DNA of 64,000 bases from Clusia tigrina (GCA_920105625.2 CAKKTE020000093.1:992001-1056000); one strand, 5' to 3'. Shown: positions 24,060 to 36,145, counted from the first letter of the stretch. Translations and numbers: made by a program. The notes: generated from the letters alone by a model not told the origin.

Positions 24060-24380
24060 TATTCATGGTTACGAAAAATACTACCTACAAGCCACTAATA
24101 TATGAATTAAATTTCTTGACGAAAACATCCTCTTAAGTGTGGTTTACTGTCCCCCTAGATTTCCAGTCACTGACCTGCAGTTAATGAATTTTTAAAATCG
24201 TCGCAACAAACTTGATGTCGTATCCTCTGGCCATATTGGCATACAGATCCTCTAAAAATACCATATCTTATTGGCTTAGGGATAATAGAAGGAATTAAAA
24301 AAAATTTGTTTTTAGCGGAGCCATGCCTTGACTTATCTTCTGATCATTCACTGGTAATAATTAAACTATTTAAAAATGTT
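24060..24380 (+). pseudogene. degenerate jockey-type endonuclease fragment
   Basis: In shifting frames the strand gives VYCPPRFPVTD-like coding near 24,143 and a LSSDHSLVII-like block near 24,336-24,362. The second is the conserved SDH motif of the apurinic-type endonuclease of jockey elements; an almost identical pair of blocks occurs in the jockey copy at 55,445-55,790. Element F has inserted just after it (24,420). Confidence 0.6.
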
Positions 24381-24415
24381 GACGATCTAATTACTTAACC
24401 TCTTCAATCTCGAAA

Positions 24416-24419
24416 ATAT
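24416..24419. repeat. target-site duplication ATAT of element F, left
   Basis: ATAT precedes the 5' LTR (TGAAAC at 24,420) and recurs directly after the last LTR base at 33,069-33,072. Confidence 0.65.
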
Positions 24420-25005
24420 TGAAACATATATGATTGCATACTTTTAGGATCCCATCTGGAGTTTGAGAATGAGAGCACCGCCCTATGTATTTAAGCCAAA
24501 ACACAATCCATGCAGATAAAAACCTTTTCCGAGGTGTAGATAATGGTCTAGAATCTTCTCGAAAATAAAAGCTTACTCAAGAGCCCTCTTGTGAGATTTC
24601 GAGATTCGAGAATGCTCCAGAAACAATAACATAAGCATAAGGAATATTCTAGAATTTTCTACTTGAGCCATTTAAAAGGTATATAAGCCACCACACTATT
24701 AAAGTGGAGAAGCAGTTGAATTTCATTCGTAACAGTGTGTACCATCATCCATTTTACTTGTAAGAGTACTAAGAAGTAATAAAGTGATTAAATGAATTAT
24801 TAAAGTGCAAATTGTAATAAAGTAAACTTTAAGCCTAATATTAAGTGTGTAAATAGCAATAATCAATTAAAGTTAGTTATTTTAATTTAGCCAGCGATTG
24901 TTTGATTACTACACAATCCAGTGGTACGAATCCGAGTATAGAGAGTTAGAGTCAGGAGGGCAATTTCGTAACAGTATAAATTGCCAGGAGGGCAATTTCG
25001 TAACA
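24420..25005 (+). repeat. 5' LTR of element F
   Basis: It starts TGAAACATATATGATTGCAT and ends GCAATTTCGTAACA, 586 bp. A primer-binding-like TTGGTGTCAGAAGTG follows at 25,007. The same start and end are found in the 3' LTR at 30,994 and 33,068. It ends with a duplicated GGAGGGCAATTTCGTAACA unit. Confidence 0.85.
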
Positions 25006-25044
25006 ATTGGTGTCAGAAGTGAGATTGTGTATGAATAATCAACA

Positions 25045-26362
25045 ATGGTTAAATTAGAAAAACTGAGATTGGAGCAGCTCAAGACTGAGCTTGAGCGCCT
25101 AAACTTGCAAAAACACAAGAGCTTAAAGCGGAGCTGCAGGTTCGGTTAAGAAAACATTAGAGCAACAGGTTATAGACGTCGATGCGCATGAATTCCAATT
25201 TGAAGAGCAAACGACATCTCGAGAGGAAGAAACACCTCTTGGAACTAATACAGGTAACTTTCACATGAGCGCACTTATTGGGGTAATACAGATGCAGTTA
25301 CAACAAAATTCTCAAGCAGCCGATGAGAGGATGCAGCAGCGAGATGAGAATATGCAGCAGCAATTATAACAAAATGCTCAAGCTGCCAAAGAACAGTTAC
25401 AACAAAATGCTCAAGCAGCCGATGACAAGATGCAGCAGCGGTTAGAGAAGAGTGAAACATGATTTACGCAACTAGTGGAAAAGAACTCACATCAGATGAA
25501 ATAAATGTCCGAGATAGTAGACAGGAAGGTTTGTGAAATTGAGACACGGCAAGAATCGTTCGAAAAATCTGTAGTACAAAGGCAGAACGAATTTAAGCAA
25601 CAAATAGAGCAAAGAATTCACCTACTACAGGAAGGTGCATTGCCTGTGCCAGCTTTATCCTCAATAAAACTGAAGCCTCCTACCTATGATGGAACCACGA
25701 CATTTAGCGTGTTCAGAATGCAGTTTGAGACTACCGCTAGCACAAATGGTTGGAGTGCTCGCGAAAAAGTGGTTGAATTAACTGTTTCGTTGAAAGGTAC
25801 TGCCGCTGATGAGCTTCAAACTATCTCAGAAAGTAAGCGAGACTGCTATGAAAGCTTGATGAATGCCGTTCAGCGCAAGTATGGTAGTGAACATCGCAAG
25901 CAGATGTACAAAGTAGGGCTACGAACACGGGTACAGAAGAGTGGTGAGTCTTTACAACAGTTTGCGGCGGAAGTGGAACGGTTGGCTCATCTTGCCTACC
26001 CAGGAGAGATTACTGAGAGGTGTATGATGGACACATTCGTATATGGCATTCGAGATGCGGAGATAAAGCGTTCTGCGATAACTAATCCGAAAGCTACATA
26101 TATGGAGGCAGTAGCTAGCGCTTTAACTTCAGAGACAGCAGCCTTGGTGTGCCAGCCAATATACCGAGCCCGTCAGGTACAAGTCGAAAGCGGACAAAGT
26201 TTCACGGGCAAATGCTTTACCTGCGGAGAGGTCGGGCACATGGCTCGTAATTGCCAATCGAGACGGAAACGTTCTAGATCACGCTCACCGGTAAGACCTT
26301 CAAAGCAAGTCAGATTCCAAAATAGGGAATCAAAAAATGTTGATAAGTTGTCGACAAACTAG
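25045..26362 (+). pseudogene. gag: gag of element F
   Basis: ATG at 25,045 begins MVKLEKLRLEQLKTELERL, a coiled-coil N-terminus. A frameshift near 25,113 and stops near 25,369, 25,460 and 25,502 break the Gln-rich repeat region (MQQQ/NAQAA units). From 25,505 to 26,362 a long open frame gives the capsid domain (KLKPPTYDGTTTFSVFRMQF onward) and a CCHC knuckle CFTCGEVGHMARNC near 26,214, followed by an RS-rich basic tail. Confidence 0.85.
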
Positions 26363-26511
26363 ATGGAGTCAGTCTCGAGGGGCATAATCTGACTCCCACA
26401 AAATGTAGCCCCAGATGGCATGGAAAATCTACAGCCTAACTGTCGACAGCGTAGTAAATGGAAGAAAAATCATGGTAACATTGGATACGGGTGCATCACA
26501 TTCCATAATTA

Positions 26512-27789
26512 CAGGGTGGCCCAAATGAGACCTAGTGATGTTAAACACGTGTAACTCTTGTAATAACGGGTTTTTTTTAAATGATTTATTTTAATATGTT
26601 AAATACATTTTATGGAAATTTAACGTGACTATGTGTGAAATATGACATCAGACAAATGACCACCAATTTGCTCGATACAGGCATTGGCTCTTTTTAGCGC
26701 ATTTTGCATTACACGGCGTAATGTTTCTGGTTGCAGGCGCCGTATTTCGTCTCGAATATTCTGCTTGAGCTGTCCAAGTGTCTGTGGTTTCTTAACATAC
26801 ACTTTGTCTTTTAAATATCTCCATAAAAAAAAATCGGGCGCAGTTAAATCTGGTGAACGAGGAGGCCAAGGGAAATATGAATTTCTTGAAATTATGCGTT
26901 CACCAAGATTTCACGCAGCATGTCAATAGTTTGCCTAGCAGTATGCGCAGTGGCTCCATCTTGTTGAAACCACAAATTAGGATGTTGCTCCACCATTGCC
27001 CGCAAAAAGTTGTCGATCATTGTTCTGTAAGAAGCCCCGGAGACCGTTTCTGGCGTTTCATCCTCATTCTCAAAGAAATATGGGCCGATGATATTTGTGG
27101 CCATAACACCGCACCAAACAGTGCATCTGATTGGGTGTGACTGATGCTGATGTATTGCCCTTGGATTTTCGGAGTGCCACAACCTACAGTTTTATTTATT
27201 CACATAACCACTTAAATGGAAATGCGCTTCATCCGTCATCAAAAGATTATTTAAAAAATCATTTTGTATGGCTAATTGTGTAAAGCGAATGGCGTACTGT
27301 AGTCGTTGTTGGGGGTCTTGCGGTAGAAGCTGTTGCACAATTTGAACTTTCATTTGAAGATCCAACTTTAAAATTCTCTGTAATGTTGTTCTGGGTATAC
27401 CCGAGTTGGCCGGAACGGCGACGAGTTGCAACACTCTGCTGCACAGCTTCCACGTTGTCTTCAGTACGAATATTTCGATGAGCACCTCTTCCTGGACGGT
27501 CGGCAACTGAACCCACTTCCTCAAAACGGCGAAGTAAACTTGTAATCATGGAAGCTGTGGACGCTGATCTTACGTTAAAAAAACGGCGATAATTTCGCTG
27601 CGTCAGAACAATTGATCGTTGACAAGAATAATAAAATTCGATAATTTTAATGCGTTGTTGTGGACTGTACGTATTCATTTTAAATTTCCAAGAGTTCAGT
27701 TATAATCTGCAAAAAAATTAATTAATTATGTTAAAAAATAAAAAAGTTTTTTGTGTTTCACATCAGCTGGTCTTATTTGGGCCACCCTG
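26512..27789 (-). mobile_element. DD41D (rosa-type) mariner element 1
   Basis: Terminal inverted repeats CAGGGTGGCCCAAATGAGAC (left) and CAGGGTGGCCCAAATAAGAC (right, reverse complement) are nearly identical. TA duplications flank them (26,510-26,511 and 27,790-27,791). The total is 1278 bp with one transposase gene on the minus strand. It disrupts the protease of element F, so it is younger. Confidence 0.92.
26629..27678 (-). pseudogene. DD41D mariner transposase, frameshifted
   Basis: ATG at 27,678 begins a helix-turn-helix region (YSPQQRIKIIEFYY; then ITSLLRRFEEVGSVADRPGR near 27,540). The first catalytic Asp is in TDEAHFHLSG near 27,230, the second in WFQQDGATAHTA near 26,970, and the third in TAPDFFLW near 26,838. 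Counting residues between the second and third gives 41, which defines the DD41D group. It ends IEQIGGHLSDVIFHT at 26,629. Frame changes near 27,400, 27,190 and 26,895 inactivate it. Confidence 0.88.
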
Positions 27790-28374
27790 TAGAAGAGATC
27801 TCGTTCGGGGAATCGAGCCGCTTCAGGGAATAAGTTTGCGATGATGCACTGGTACTGGGAAAAGTTACACGGAAAATCACAATCAGCACCACAACCGTGA
27901 CGCATGAGTTTGTAGTTGCGGATATTGTGAATTAATCTTAGGTGTGGATTTTATGATTCGGAATGGATTCACCCTAGATTTGAAAAGCCGAATGTTGAAA
28001 TATGCGAACACCGAAATACCGTTATCCGTTGGTGAGGATAAGTATGGAGGTATCCCACAAGCCATTGTATCGCGGCGGACAAAAATCCCAGCAAAGTCAG
28101 AGGCAGTTATATGGGCCGAAATGGACGGATATGTTGAGAGAAACAAGTTGTGGGTTGTGGAGACTAATGAAAAATTTGCATTGGATGACATCATAATTGG
28201 AAAAACCCTCGTTGAAGCACAGCAGAACAGAATAGTGCCAGTAAGAGTATTCAATCTTGCAAATTCCGCTGGAACCATAGAGAAAGGACAGATAATTGGA
28301 AATGGCCAGGCAATTTCTGCAATTGTAAACTGTGAGAGCCAGCCGCGAGATAAGATAAGATTCTAAATAAGATT

Positions 28375-29790
28375 CTAGCTGATAAAAAGATACCCGACGA
28401 TCTAACGAAAGAATGGAGTAAAGACTTATCCACAGAGCAGAGAAAGACTGCCAGCCAACTTTTGGCGAGACATTGGTCAGTATTTGCTGAAAAGGGTAAA
28501 AACGAAGGCAGAACAAAGATTGTGAAACACACAATCAACACTGGTGATGCCAAACCATTCGTCAAGCGGCAAGAAGAGTACCTCTGGCGGAGAGAGAAGA
28601 GGTGAATGTGTTGCTGAAGGAAATGCGTCAGAACAACGTCATTGAGCCATCAGCAAGCCCCTGGAGTTCTCCAGTGGTATTCGTCAAGAAGAAGGATGGC
28701 TCCACACGTTTCTGTGTAGATTATCGGATGAGGTAACGAAGAAAGATAATTATCCCTTACCTCGCATCGACGATACGTTGGACACACTTTCTGGTACAAA
28801 TTGGTTCTCAACGCTGGATTTACAAAGCGAATATTGGCAAGTGGCAGTAGACGAACAAGACAAGGAAAAGACAGCATTCAGTGGCGGTGATGGACTATGG
28901 CAATTTTTGGTGATGCCATTCGGACTGTGTAATGCTCCAGCTACATTTGAACGCTTAATGGAAATGTGCTAAACGTTCTCCACTGGAAAACGTGTCTGGT
29001 GTACCTAGATGACATCATCGTTATGGGAAAGGACTACGAGGACCACTTGAAGAATTTGGAAGAAGTATTGATGCGATTCAGGGTTGAAGCTGAGCGCAAA
29101 GAAATGCTCGTTCTTCAAGAAAGAAGTCAAGCACCTTGATCATAAAGAAATACATGAAGGAGTACACACTGATCCAGATAAGATAGACTCAGTAAGGGAG
29201 TGGCCAAGACGAACTAGTTTGCATGAGCTACGCAGCTTTTTGGGTCTTTGCACCTATTACAGATGCTTTGTTCCAAGCTTCGCAGACGTGGCTGCTAGTC
29301 TGCATGCATTAACGAGGAAGAATTGTCCTTTTAAGTGGAAAAGCGAATAGGAGAAGGCATTCAACAGATTTAAAGAGCTATTGTGTACAGCTCCGATCCT
29401 TGCGTATCCAATTCCTGGCGAAAAATTTATTTTGGATACAGATGCAAGTGACTTCGGGATTGGAGGTGTCCTGTCGCAAGTTATTGACGGACAGGAAAGA
29501 GTAATAGCCTACTTCAGCAAGATATTATCAATGCCAGAGCGAAATTACTGTGTAACACGGAGAGAACTTTTGGCGGTTATGCAGTGCGTGAAGCACTTTA
29601 ACAAGTACTTGTATGGACAAAAGTTCTTGTTGAGAACGGATCGCTGCTCTGCGCTGGCTATTACAGTTCAAAAATCGCGAAGTTCAGGTTACGAGATGGA
29701 TTGAGCGACTCTAAAGCTACGATTTCACAATAGAACATCGCAGAGGCGGAAGCCACGGGAATGCTAATGCATTATCACGACGTCCTTGCA
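28375..29790 (+). pseudogene. pol: RT and RNase H of element F
   Basis: RT starts near 28,500; the block before the active site reads WFSTLDLQSEYWQVAVDEQD (28,802 on). The FLVMPFGLCNAPATFERLM block is near 28,907, followed by a small break near 28,970, then YLDD at 29,002-29,013. RNase H has LDTDASDFGIGGVLSQ near 29,433 and a RRELLAVMQCVKHF block near 29,560. Stops or frame changes occur near 28,580, 28,730, 28,970, 29,090, 29,350 and 29,703. Confidence 0.87.
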
Positions 29791-29792
29791 GT

Positions 29793-30982
29793 ATGGAATG
29801 TAAGCACTGTTCTAAAGCTGAAGGGGAAGCTGGAGTAGTCGATGTCCGCTTAATGGCTGTTTTACCAGACGAAGAATGGGCAGCAGAGAAAATAAGAGAA
29901 GAACAACAAAATGGCCCAGAATTGGCAAAAATCGTGACAAGTAAGCAAGACAGAAAACGATCAGATTGGAATGAAATCTCGACTGAAAGTCCCATAACTA
30001 AAGCATCTTGGGCTCAATGGAATAGCTTAAAGCTGCAAGATGGATGCTTATTCCGCCTGTGGGAAAGCGAAGATGGAAAAACCACGAAGAACTTGATTGT
30101 GGTACCCAAGGCAAGATTAAACGAAATTCTCAAGGAATACCATAGTGGGCCAAGCGGAGGACATTTCGGAATAACAGTCGAGAAAATTAAAACACGATTT
30201 TATTGGGTTGGGTGCCAGCAATTGGTTTAGTACTTGTGAAAAGTGTACAGCTTCCAAGGGACCGAGTCGTCGCAGTCAGGGGGAAATGCATTTATACAAT
30301 GTGGGAGCGCCATTGGAGCATATTTCAATGGACATAGCAGGTCCGTTTCCAATTAGTGACTCGGGCAACAAATATGTTGTCGTCGTAATCGACTACTTTA
30401 GTAAATGGCCAGAAGTATATCCCATCCCCGATCAAGAAGCTAAGAAAAGTCGCGGACAGAAACCAGAAAGATTGGGACCAACACATACTCCTGTTCTTAA
30501 TGGCATACCGATCGGCAACTCACGATATAACATCTACAATACCAGCTAAGGCTATTTTCGGTTGTGATACAAGATTACCTGCAGATCTGAAATTCGGTGC
30601 CCACTCATCTACGGAAGTTTCATGTAGCAGTTATGTAGCTGACAAACGAAGACAGTTGAATGATATTCATGGAAACATCAGAAAGCGCACACAACTGATG
30701 AGTGATAAAATGAACACTAGATATGATGTGCGAGCAAACTCTAAGGGATTTCAGGAAGGGCAGCTAGTTATGCTTCATAGTCCGCAAAGGAAAAAGGGAT
30801 TATCGCCAAAACTGAAAACACACTGGGAAGGGCCTTATAAGGTGATAAAGCGGATCAGCGACGTAGTATACCGCATCCAGTTGGCGAGAAATGTCAGAAG
30901 CAAATTGAAAGTCGTTCATTTGGAGAGGCTATCTCCTTATAAAGGTTGCAGTTCTATCCTTGTTCGGGACGAACAAGATTAA
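29793..30982 (+). pseudogene. pol: integrase of element F with deleted catalytic core
   Basis: The zinc domain has H...H in EYHSGPSGGHFG near 30,137-30,172 and C-x2-C in CEKC near 30,236. The first catalytic Asp is in ISMDIAGPF near 30,325. After YPIPDQEAKK (about 30,420-30,450) the sequence jumps to a segment from well past the core, so the second Asp and the Glu are missing. The C-terminal domain (30,500-30,982) is intact in one frame, with LKTHWEGPYKVIKRI near 30,814. Confidence 0.87.
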
Positions 30983-31438
30983 GCGGAGGGCAGTGAAACG
31001 TGATTGCATACTTTTAGGATCCCATTTGGAGTTTGAGAATGAGTGCACCACCCTGTGTCACGACACAATATTCGAATAAAAGCTTCTTTCGTTGTAGAGA
31101 TAGTGGTGTAAAGAATGTTCTCGGAAGTAAAAAAACTTCCTGCGAGGTGTATATAAGATTCTAGAAAGATCCAGAAAATTTTACGCTATTGTAGAAGTTT
31201 CTATCTCAACCATTCGAACCTATAAAAAGCACAAGACTGTGCAAAGTCGTGGACATTCGAACAGAGATCGTAACAGTGTATACATAGTGCATTCAAATCG
31301 AAGAAGCAGTATTTGAAATTTTGATTTTGTAAAGTGATGAAATTACTTATTAAATAAAGTTATTCATGAATTGTGAAATAAAGTGCTAATTGTAACAAAA
31401 TAAACTTTAAGCCTAATATTAAATGTGTAAATAGCAAT

Positions 31439-32660
31439 TGTTTTGTTCCTAACATTGATTCCTCTACAGGCACTTTAACCTGGATAGGAGGTAGGAAATT
31501 GAAATAGTTGTTTCAAGCACTTGAACAACTTGCTGGGATGAAATAAACTTCACTAGTAAGCTTGGTTATAATTCACGATTTTATTTGCCAATTATGGCCT
31601 TAAATACAATTCTGCTATTGGCTTATGGGTAACGAACGTTGACTCAAGGCCAATGCAACGTTATATTTGTTGTCAATATGCATGATTATTTCTGCTGACT
31701 CGCCATCATACGGGTGTTTCGCCTACTGCTACCAAAAGTAATTGACTTGGCGCGTGCTGTTATGTAACGGATGACGATATTGTTGTGCCTACGAAAATTA
31801 CTTTCGTACATTCCCCCGCGTTGAGCAATTTTAGTCAACTCGCTTCTAATTTGACGATGAATGGTGGTGGGTGTTGTCGCGGCGTTGGTTTTGGCTGAAA
31901 TTTCTTGGACCTTTGAATTTCCATATGAAGCATATGATGAGAACTGTTGCGGATACCAAAAGGGCGGTATAGCTGCTGACCACATGGTGGTGGTGACTGT
32001 TGGACCTTATTGGTTCTGGAAGGTTCTGGTAGGTCTCATGTGTTAGGCGCGTTTGGAGTGCGGTGAGGACGTCCAATTGAGTTTCAAATGTAATGTTTTT
32101 CTCCTTGGGGGCCGTGGGTACTTCGGAAATGGTGTTGATGGTGCTAAAGTCTTTGAACCTGGCGTAGGATGTGTATATGGAACTGGAAATGCTGTATAGA
32201 CCTTGAATTGTGATTACTTTAGTTTTGGCGATACAGTTAGGATGCATAGTTAATATTCCAGAACCTGTTATTGTTAGTTGAGCAATCTGGGTTCCACACA
32301 CTGTTGACAGTTCCGTTTCTGATGTAGTGGAGACACTGATTCTGCTGATGAAATTGGGTCCACATGGAGCTAGAATGTGCGATTATGTGATGCTACAATC
32401 TGTTGTAGCTTTGTTGTTGAATAGATTAATTTCGCAGGAAAATGCCGCTGCTTCTCTTCCATAGGTCGGGTGGTTGCTTTCACATATGTAGACGCCTTCC
32501 TTGGTTGTGAAGCATTTGTCCAGTTCATGTGAACTTAGTGGGATGTACTGATCACGATGAGGGTGTTTCACCTACTGCTACCAAAGGGAATTGACTTGGC
32601 ACGTGCTGTTATGTAGCGAATGACGATAATGTTGTGCTTACGAAAATTACTTTTCGTACA
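31439..32660 (-). mobile_element. internally deleted errantivirus-like element (LTR - env - LTR)
   Basis: On the minus strand it starts TGTACGAAAAGTAATTTTCG (32,660) and ends GGAACAAAACA (31,439). About 100 bp of 5' LTR start (32,660-32,558) is followed directly by env sequence, then a second copy of the same LTR start at about 31,816 running to 31,439. Imperfect 5-bp flanks GCAAT/GCCAT suit a target duplication. Gag and pol are absent. The host is the 3' LTR of element F. Confidence 0.8.
31816..32575 (-). pseudogene. env: env (envelope glycoprotein) C-terminal remnant of an errantivirus
   Basis: The minus strand codes a cysteine-containing ectodomain segment (32,571-32,383, with CFTTKEGVYICESN) and, after a stop and frame change near 32,380, a longer segment (32,301-31,846) ending in one hydrophobic membrane span (about 31,975-31,917) and a short basic, Asn/His-rich tail. 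This architecture is that of the envelope proteins of insect errantiviruses, which lie just before the 3' LTR. The N-terminus, signal peptide and furin-site region are missing, so no functional product is possible. Confidence 0.78.
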
Positions 32661-33072
32661 GCCATAATTAAATAAAGTTAGTTATTTTAATTTAACTAGC
32701 GATTGTTTAATTACTACACTGTCGAATGCAGTAGATCAGAGATCGTAACAGCGTGTACATCGTGCATTTTTAAATGAAGCAGAAGTATTTGTAATTGTTT
32801 GATTTTGCAAAGTGATGAAATTAATTAGTAAATAAAGTGATTCATTAATTGTGAAATAAAGTGCAAATTGTAACTAAGTAAACTTTAAGCCTAATATTAA
32901 ATGTGTAAATTGCAATAATTAAATAAAGCTAATTACTTTAATTTAACCAGCGATTGTTTGATTACTACACGATCCAGTGGTACGAATCCGAGTACAGAGA
33001 GTTAGAGTAAATCGTCAAGAGGGCAATTTCGTAACAGAATAAATTGTCAAGAGGGCAATTTCATAACAATAT

Positions 33073-33940
33073 ATATGAATACACTAGTAGAACCCAAATA
33101 GCTCCAAGCAATAGGCATAGAGCATATTTAATACTTTAGTTTTAAGATTGGATAACTTTTTGTTGGTTTCCAATGGAGTTAGATACAATAAGCAAATAAA
33201 TGGTTTAATAAAAAAAAGAGATAACAGCGGAAATGTCAGATTTACTCCAGGAACGTGGCGAAACGCAAGTAACTAGTTCCGCTGTGATATAGCAATTTCA
33301 ATCGGATCGGCAAATTACAGCTACTTTGCAAGACACAAATAATAAATTTTAACGGATGCAATTTGTTCAAACGCTAAAATTTCCGACTGGGGTGGCAAAT
33401 CTAAAAGGCGGCGTTTGCAATCATACATACGAACACTTCCAACTGGAGCGGCTATTACAGTTGTACGTTTGCAGCGGCGAATGAGAAAAAACCAATGTAA
33501 CAAATTTCTATAATGCTTGTGCAGGCGATGATTGTAGAAGACTGTCGAAAAACATCCAACTTTAAACGACGATTTCATAGTGAAATTGATATTATAATGC
33601 GAAATAAAGAATTTGTCGTCAACCCGTTGGGCAATTTAATGCAAGTAATACTAGTATTTTGATTCTGTAAAACTTGGTCTATTTCTCTAAAACATAGAGT
33701 ACAGTATTACTTAGTTGTTTAAATTAATTACAAATTAAAATAAATTCTTACCACAGTGTGCCCTTCCCCTGTTCTCTTTGGTCGACGATAGTTCAAACTG
33801 GAGTTTGCGCGAATGACTTGCCAAATTTACGATGAACATGCATACGCTGCGGTATATGCACAAAACAAATTTCGAAGAACTACGTATGTATGGACACATA
33901 AGTAAGCATAAGTAGTATAACATATTAAAAACAAATCAGA
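33073..33940. other. 870-bp stretch without confident gene
   Basis: One frame from 33,233 reads MSDLLQERGETQVTSSA and a few dozen more residues with stops. It might be a decayed gag N-terminus of the following copia element, but no motif supports this. Confidence 0.35.
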
Positions 33941-33944
33941 CGTT

Positions 33945-36145
33945 TACAGTGAATTTGTGACATTTAAAAACTGATAATGGCACAGAATTTGTGAGTCATC
34001 ATTTTATATTTGTTGAGAAATAATGGCATATTGCATCAGAAAACGGCGCCTTATAAGCCAGACCAAAACGGCGTCGCTGAGCGTTGAATCGCTCGCTCAT
34101 CGAACGAACGCGCTGCATGTTGTTAGATGCTGGCTTGGGTGAAAATATTCTGGGCTGAGCTGCTGTTACTGGCGCATCTGTTGAATCTCATGCCATAAAG
34201 AGGTGAAGCATGTAGTCCACACGAGATATGGTCAGACGAAAGCCCCAATTTAAAACATTTACGCGTTTTTGGCTGCAATGCGATGGTGCACATATTTGGA
34301 CGCTAAATCGATTGAATGTATTTTAGTTTGGTATAGCTGTGAATCAAAAGCTTATCGACTATTCAATCCGTCAACGAAAAAGATCGTCATAAGCCGCGAC
34401 CTACTCCTCATTGAAAATCAAATGAAGGCAGCACACATTAATAACAATTTTTTCCGCCGCTTGTTGATGATTTACAGCTTGAAGAAAATGTTGCCAATTC
34501 AGAGGAGAATACGACACATGAGCAGCTGGCTGCAGAAAATTCCTTAGAATTGACCACGACTACTGCAAAAGCCGAAACGCTCAGCCCGGCTTTGTTCGAG
34601 TCAACAGTAGAGTCAGAAGCCGAAGACGATCCAGCATTTGTACCAGAAGTGGACATAACATACACTGAAGCGGACGATGTCCGTCGTTCTGAACGAATTG
34701 GTAGTTACCGATAAAAGAATCGCTGTCGTATCCTGATGTCAACAATGGAAGGCAGCCATACAAGATAAGTTGGCTTCGCTTAAATAAAACCATACTTGGA
34801 TTTTAACGAAGTTACCAACTGGAAAGAAGGCGATAAGCTCAAAGTGGGTGTTTAAAACCAAAACTAGTGCTAACGGTGAGCTGCTGCGTCATAAAGCAAG
34901 GTTAGTGGTGAAGGTGTTTCCCAACAAAATGGTATGGACTTTGACGAAACGTTTGCGCCCGTAGTTCGATATACGTCAATTCGTCTGTTGCTTGCACTTG
35001 CAGCTAGGTATGAATTGCTCGTGCATCAGATTAAAGAAGAAATTTGCATGTTTTAACCTAATGGTTTCGATTATGAATCTGAACGTGTATGCAAACTTCA
35101 AGTCATTACATGGACTGAAACAGTCTAGGAGAGTATGGAACGAAAAACTAAACGAAGTTCTCATTGGTCTGCGTTTGCAGCATAGTGATGTAGACCAAAG
35201 CATTTACTATTATGTACAAAATAAACAAATACATTTTTGTCGAAATCTATGTGGACGATGTGTTGTTATTCTCAAACAACATGGCGTTGGTCACTCGCAA
35301 GAAGCAACAGTTGTCAAGCAAATTCAAAATAAGAAATGGGAGAAGCGTCGTCGTATTGAGCTCAACCTTTGATCAATCTCAATATCTCGCCGATGTTTCA
35401 AAACGCTTCAACATGCACGAATGCAATCCGATTTCTGCAAAAGTCGATATCAGTCAAAAGTTAACGTCAAAAATGAGACCAACCAACGATGACGAAATAC
35501 AAGTAATGTCTGAAGTTCCATATATGCAAGCTCTAGGATGTTTACTTTTTGCTTCGCAAATTACATGCCCTAAAATATGCTTCGCTGTAAACATGCTAAG
35601 TGGGTTCGCAATAAACCCGGCAAAGCACATTGGGCCGGTGTGAAACGTGTAATATGGTACCATAAAGGATCCATAAATAAGGGCCTTGTTTATTAGAAAA
35701 AGTCTGCTAATATTACTGGCTACTGTGTGCGCAGACCGGGGCGGTGACGTCGATGATAGACATTCAGCAACTGGCTATTTGATTACATTCCAGAACGCTG
35801 CGATTTCATGGTCTACGAGGCAGCATCCAGTTGCTTTTTCGTCCACACATGCCAAACTTATGCCGGTCGCTGCGATTCAAGAGTCTGTGTGGCTCAAGCC
35901 CTTAGAACGCGTACTTCTTCCGAATGCATCGAATGAAATGGTGCTGAATTGTGAAAACAAGAGCGCGATCCATATAGCTACAAATATTTCGTATTCACCA
36001 CGAACCAAACATGTGGATTAAGGCCTAGTTCATTCGTGAAAAAAATCAGAACAAACAAATAAAACTGAATTACCTAGCCACCGATCAAATGCTTGCCGAT
36101 GTTTGAACAAATGGAGTATCTGCTACAATTCAAAAACATATCAAA
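33945..36145 (+). mobile_element. Ty1/copia retrotransposon remnant
   Basis: The order is integrase then RT then RNase H, opposite to gypsy and diagnostic of copia. Gag, protease, most of integrase and both LTRs are absent. Many stops and frame changes show long decay. Its 3' end runs into a jockey fragment at about 36,150. Confidence 0.85.
33960..36105 (+). pseudogene. pol: copia pol: integrase core end, RT, RNase H
   Basis: Integrase: LKTDNGTEFVS near 33,965 (second catalytic Asp), then an ALxARP/AER-type region near 34,050-34,085, and the C-terminal CESKAYRLFNPSTKKIVISRD near 34,340-34,400. RT: a [16 protein letters not shown] block near 34,950, HGLKQSRRVWNEKLN near 35,107 and catalytic YVDD at 35,248-35,259. 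RNase H: HSATGYLITFQNAAISWSTR near 35,760 and NKSAIHIATN near 35,960. An end block LATDQMLADV lies near 36,075. Breaks occur near 34,085, 34,550, 34,900, 35,060, 35,340 and 35,640. Confidence 0.87.

Larger units (their letters stand above)
26440..28370 (+). pseudogene. pol: protease region of element F, split by a mariner
   Basis: A TLDTGASHSII active-site motif lies at about 26,476-26,508, immediately before the mariner (26,512). Coding resumes at 27,792 and, after a frame change, runs 27,944-28,366 with DFMIRNGFTLDLKSRMLKY, typical of mdg1/412-type protease C-termini, and an IEKGQIIGNG block. Then a stop separates it from RT. Confidence 0.8.
24420..33068 (+). mobile_element. Ty3/gypsy LTR retrotransposon F (mdg1/412-like), with nested insertions
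   Basis: It has both LTRs, gag, protease, RT, RNase H and integrase, flanked by ATAT. A DD41D mariner (26,512-27,789) sits in protease and an errantivirus remnant (31,439-32,660) sits in the 3' LTR. The C-terminal integrase block (LSPKLKTHWEGPYKVIKRI) and gag form point to the mdg1/412 lineage, from memory. Stops, frameshifts and loss of the integrase core show it is dead. Confidence 0.88.
30994..33068 (+). repeat. 3' LTR of element F, interrupted and partly duplicated
   Basis: 30,994-31,438 matches the first three quarters of the 5' LTR. The errantivirus remnant follows (31,439-32,660). 32,661-32,718 continues the LTR to TTACTACACT. Then, without reaching the LTR end, 32,719-33,068 repeats LTR sequence from an AGATCGTAACAG region onward to the true end TAACA at 33,068. 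A polypurine tract GCGGAGGGCAG precedes the start. Confidence 0.8.

Noticed and set aside
26684..27140. Plus-strand ORFs over the mariner
   Set aside because: They are antisense shadows of the transposase on the minus strand.
34269..34547. Independent small gene on the plus strand
   Set aside because: It contains the copia integrase C-terminal block and is part of the decayed copia pol.
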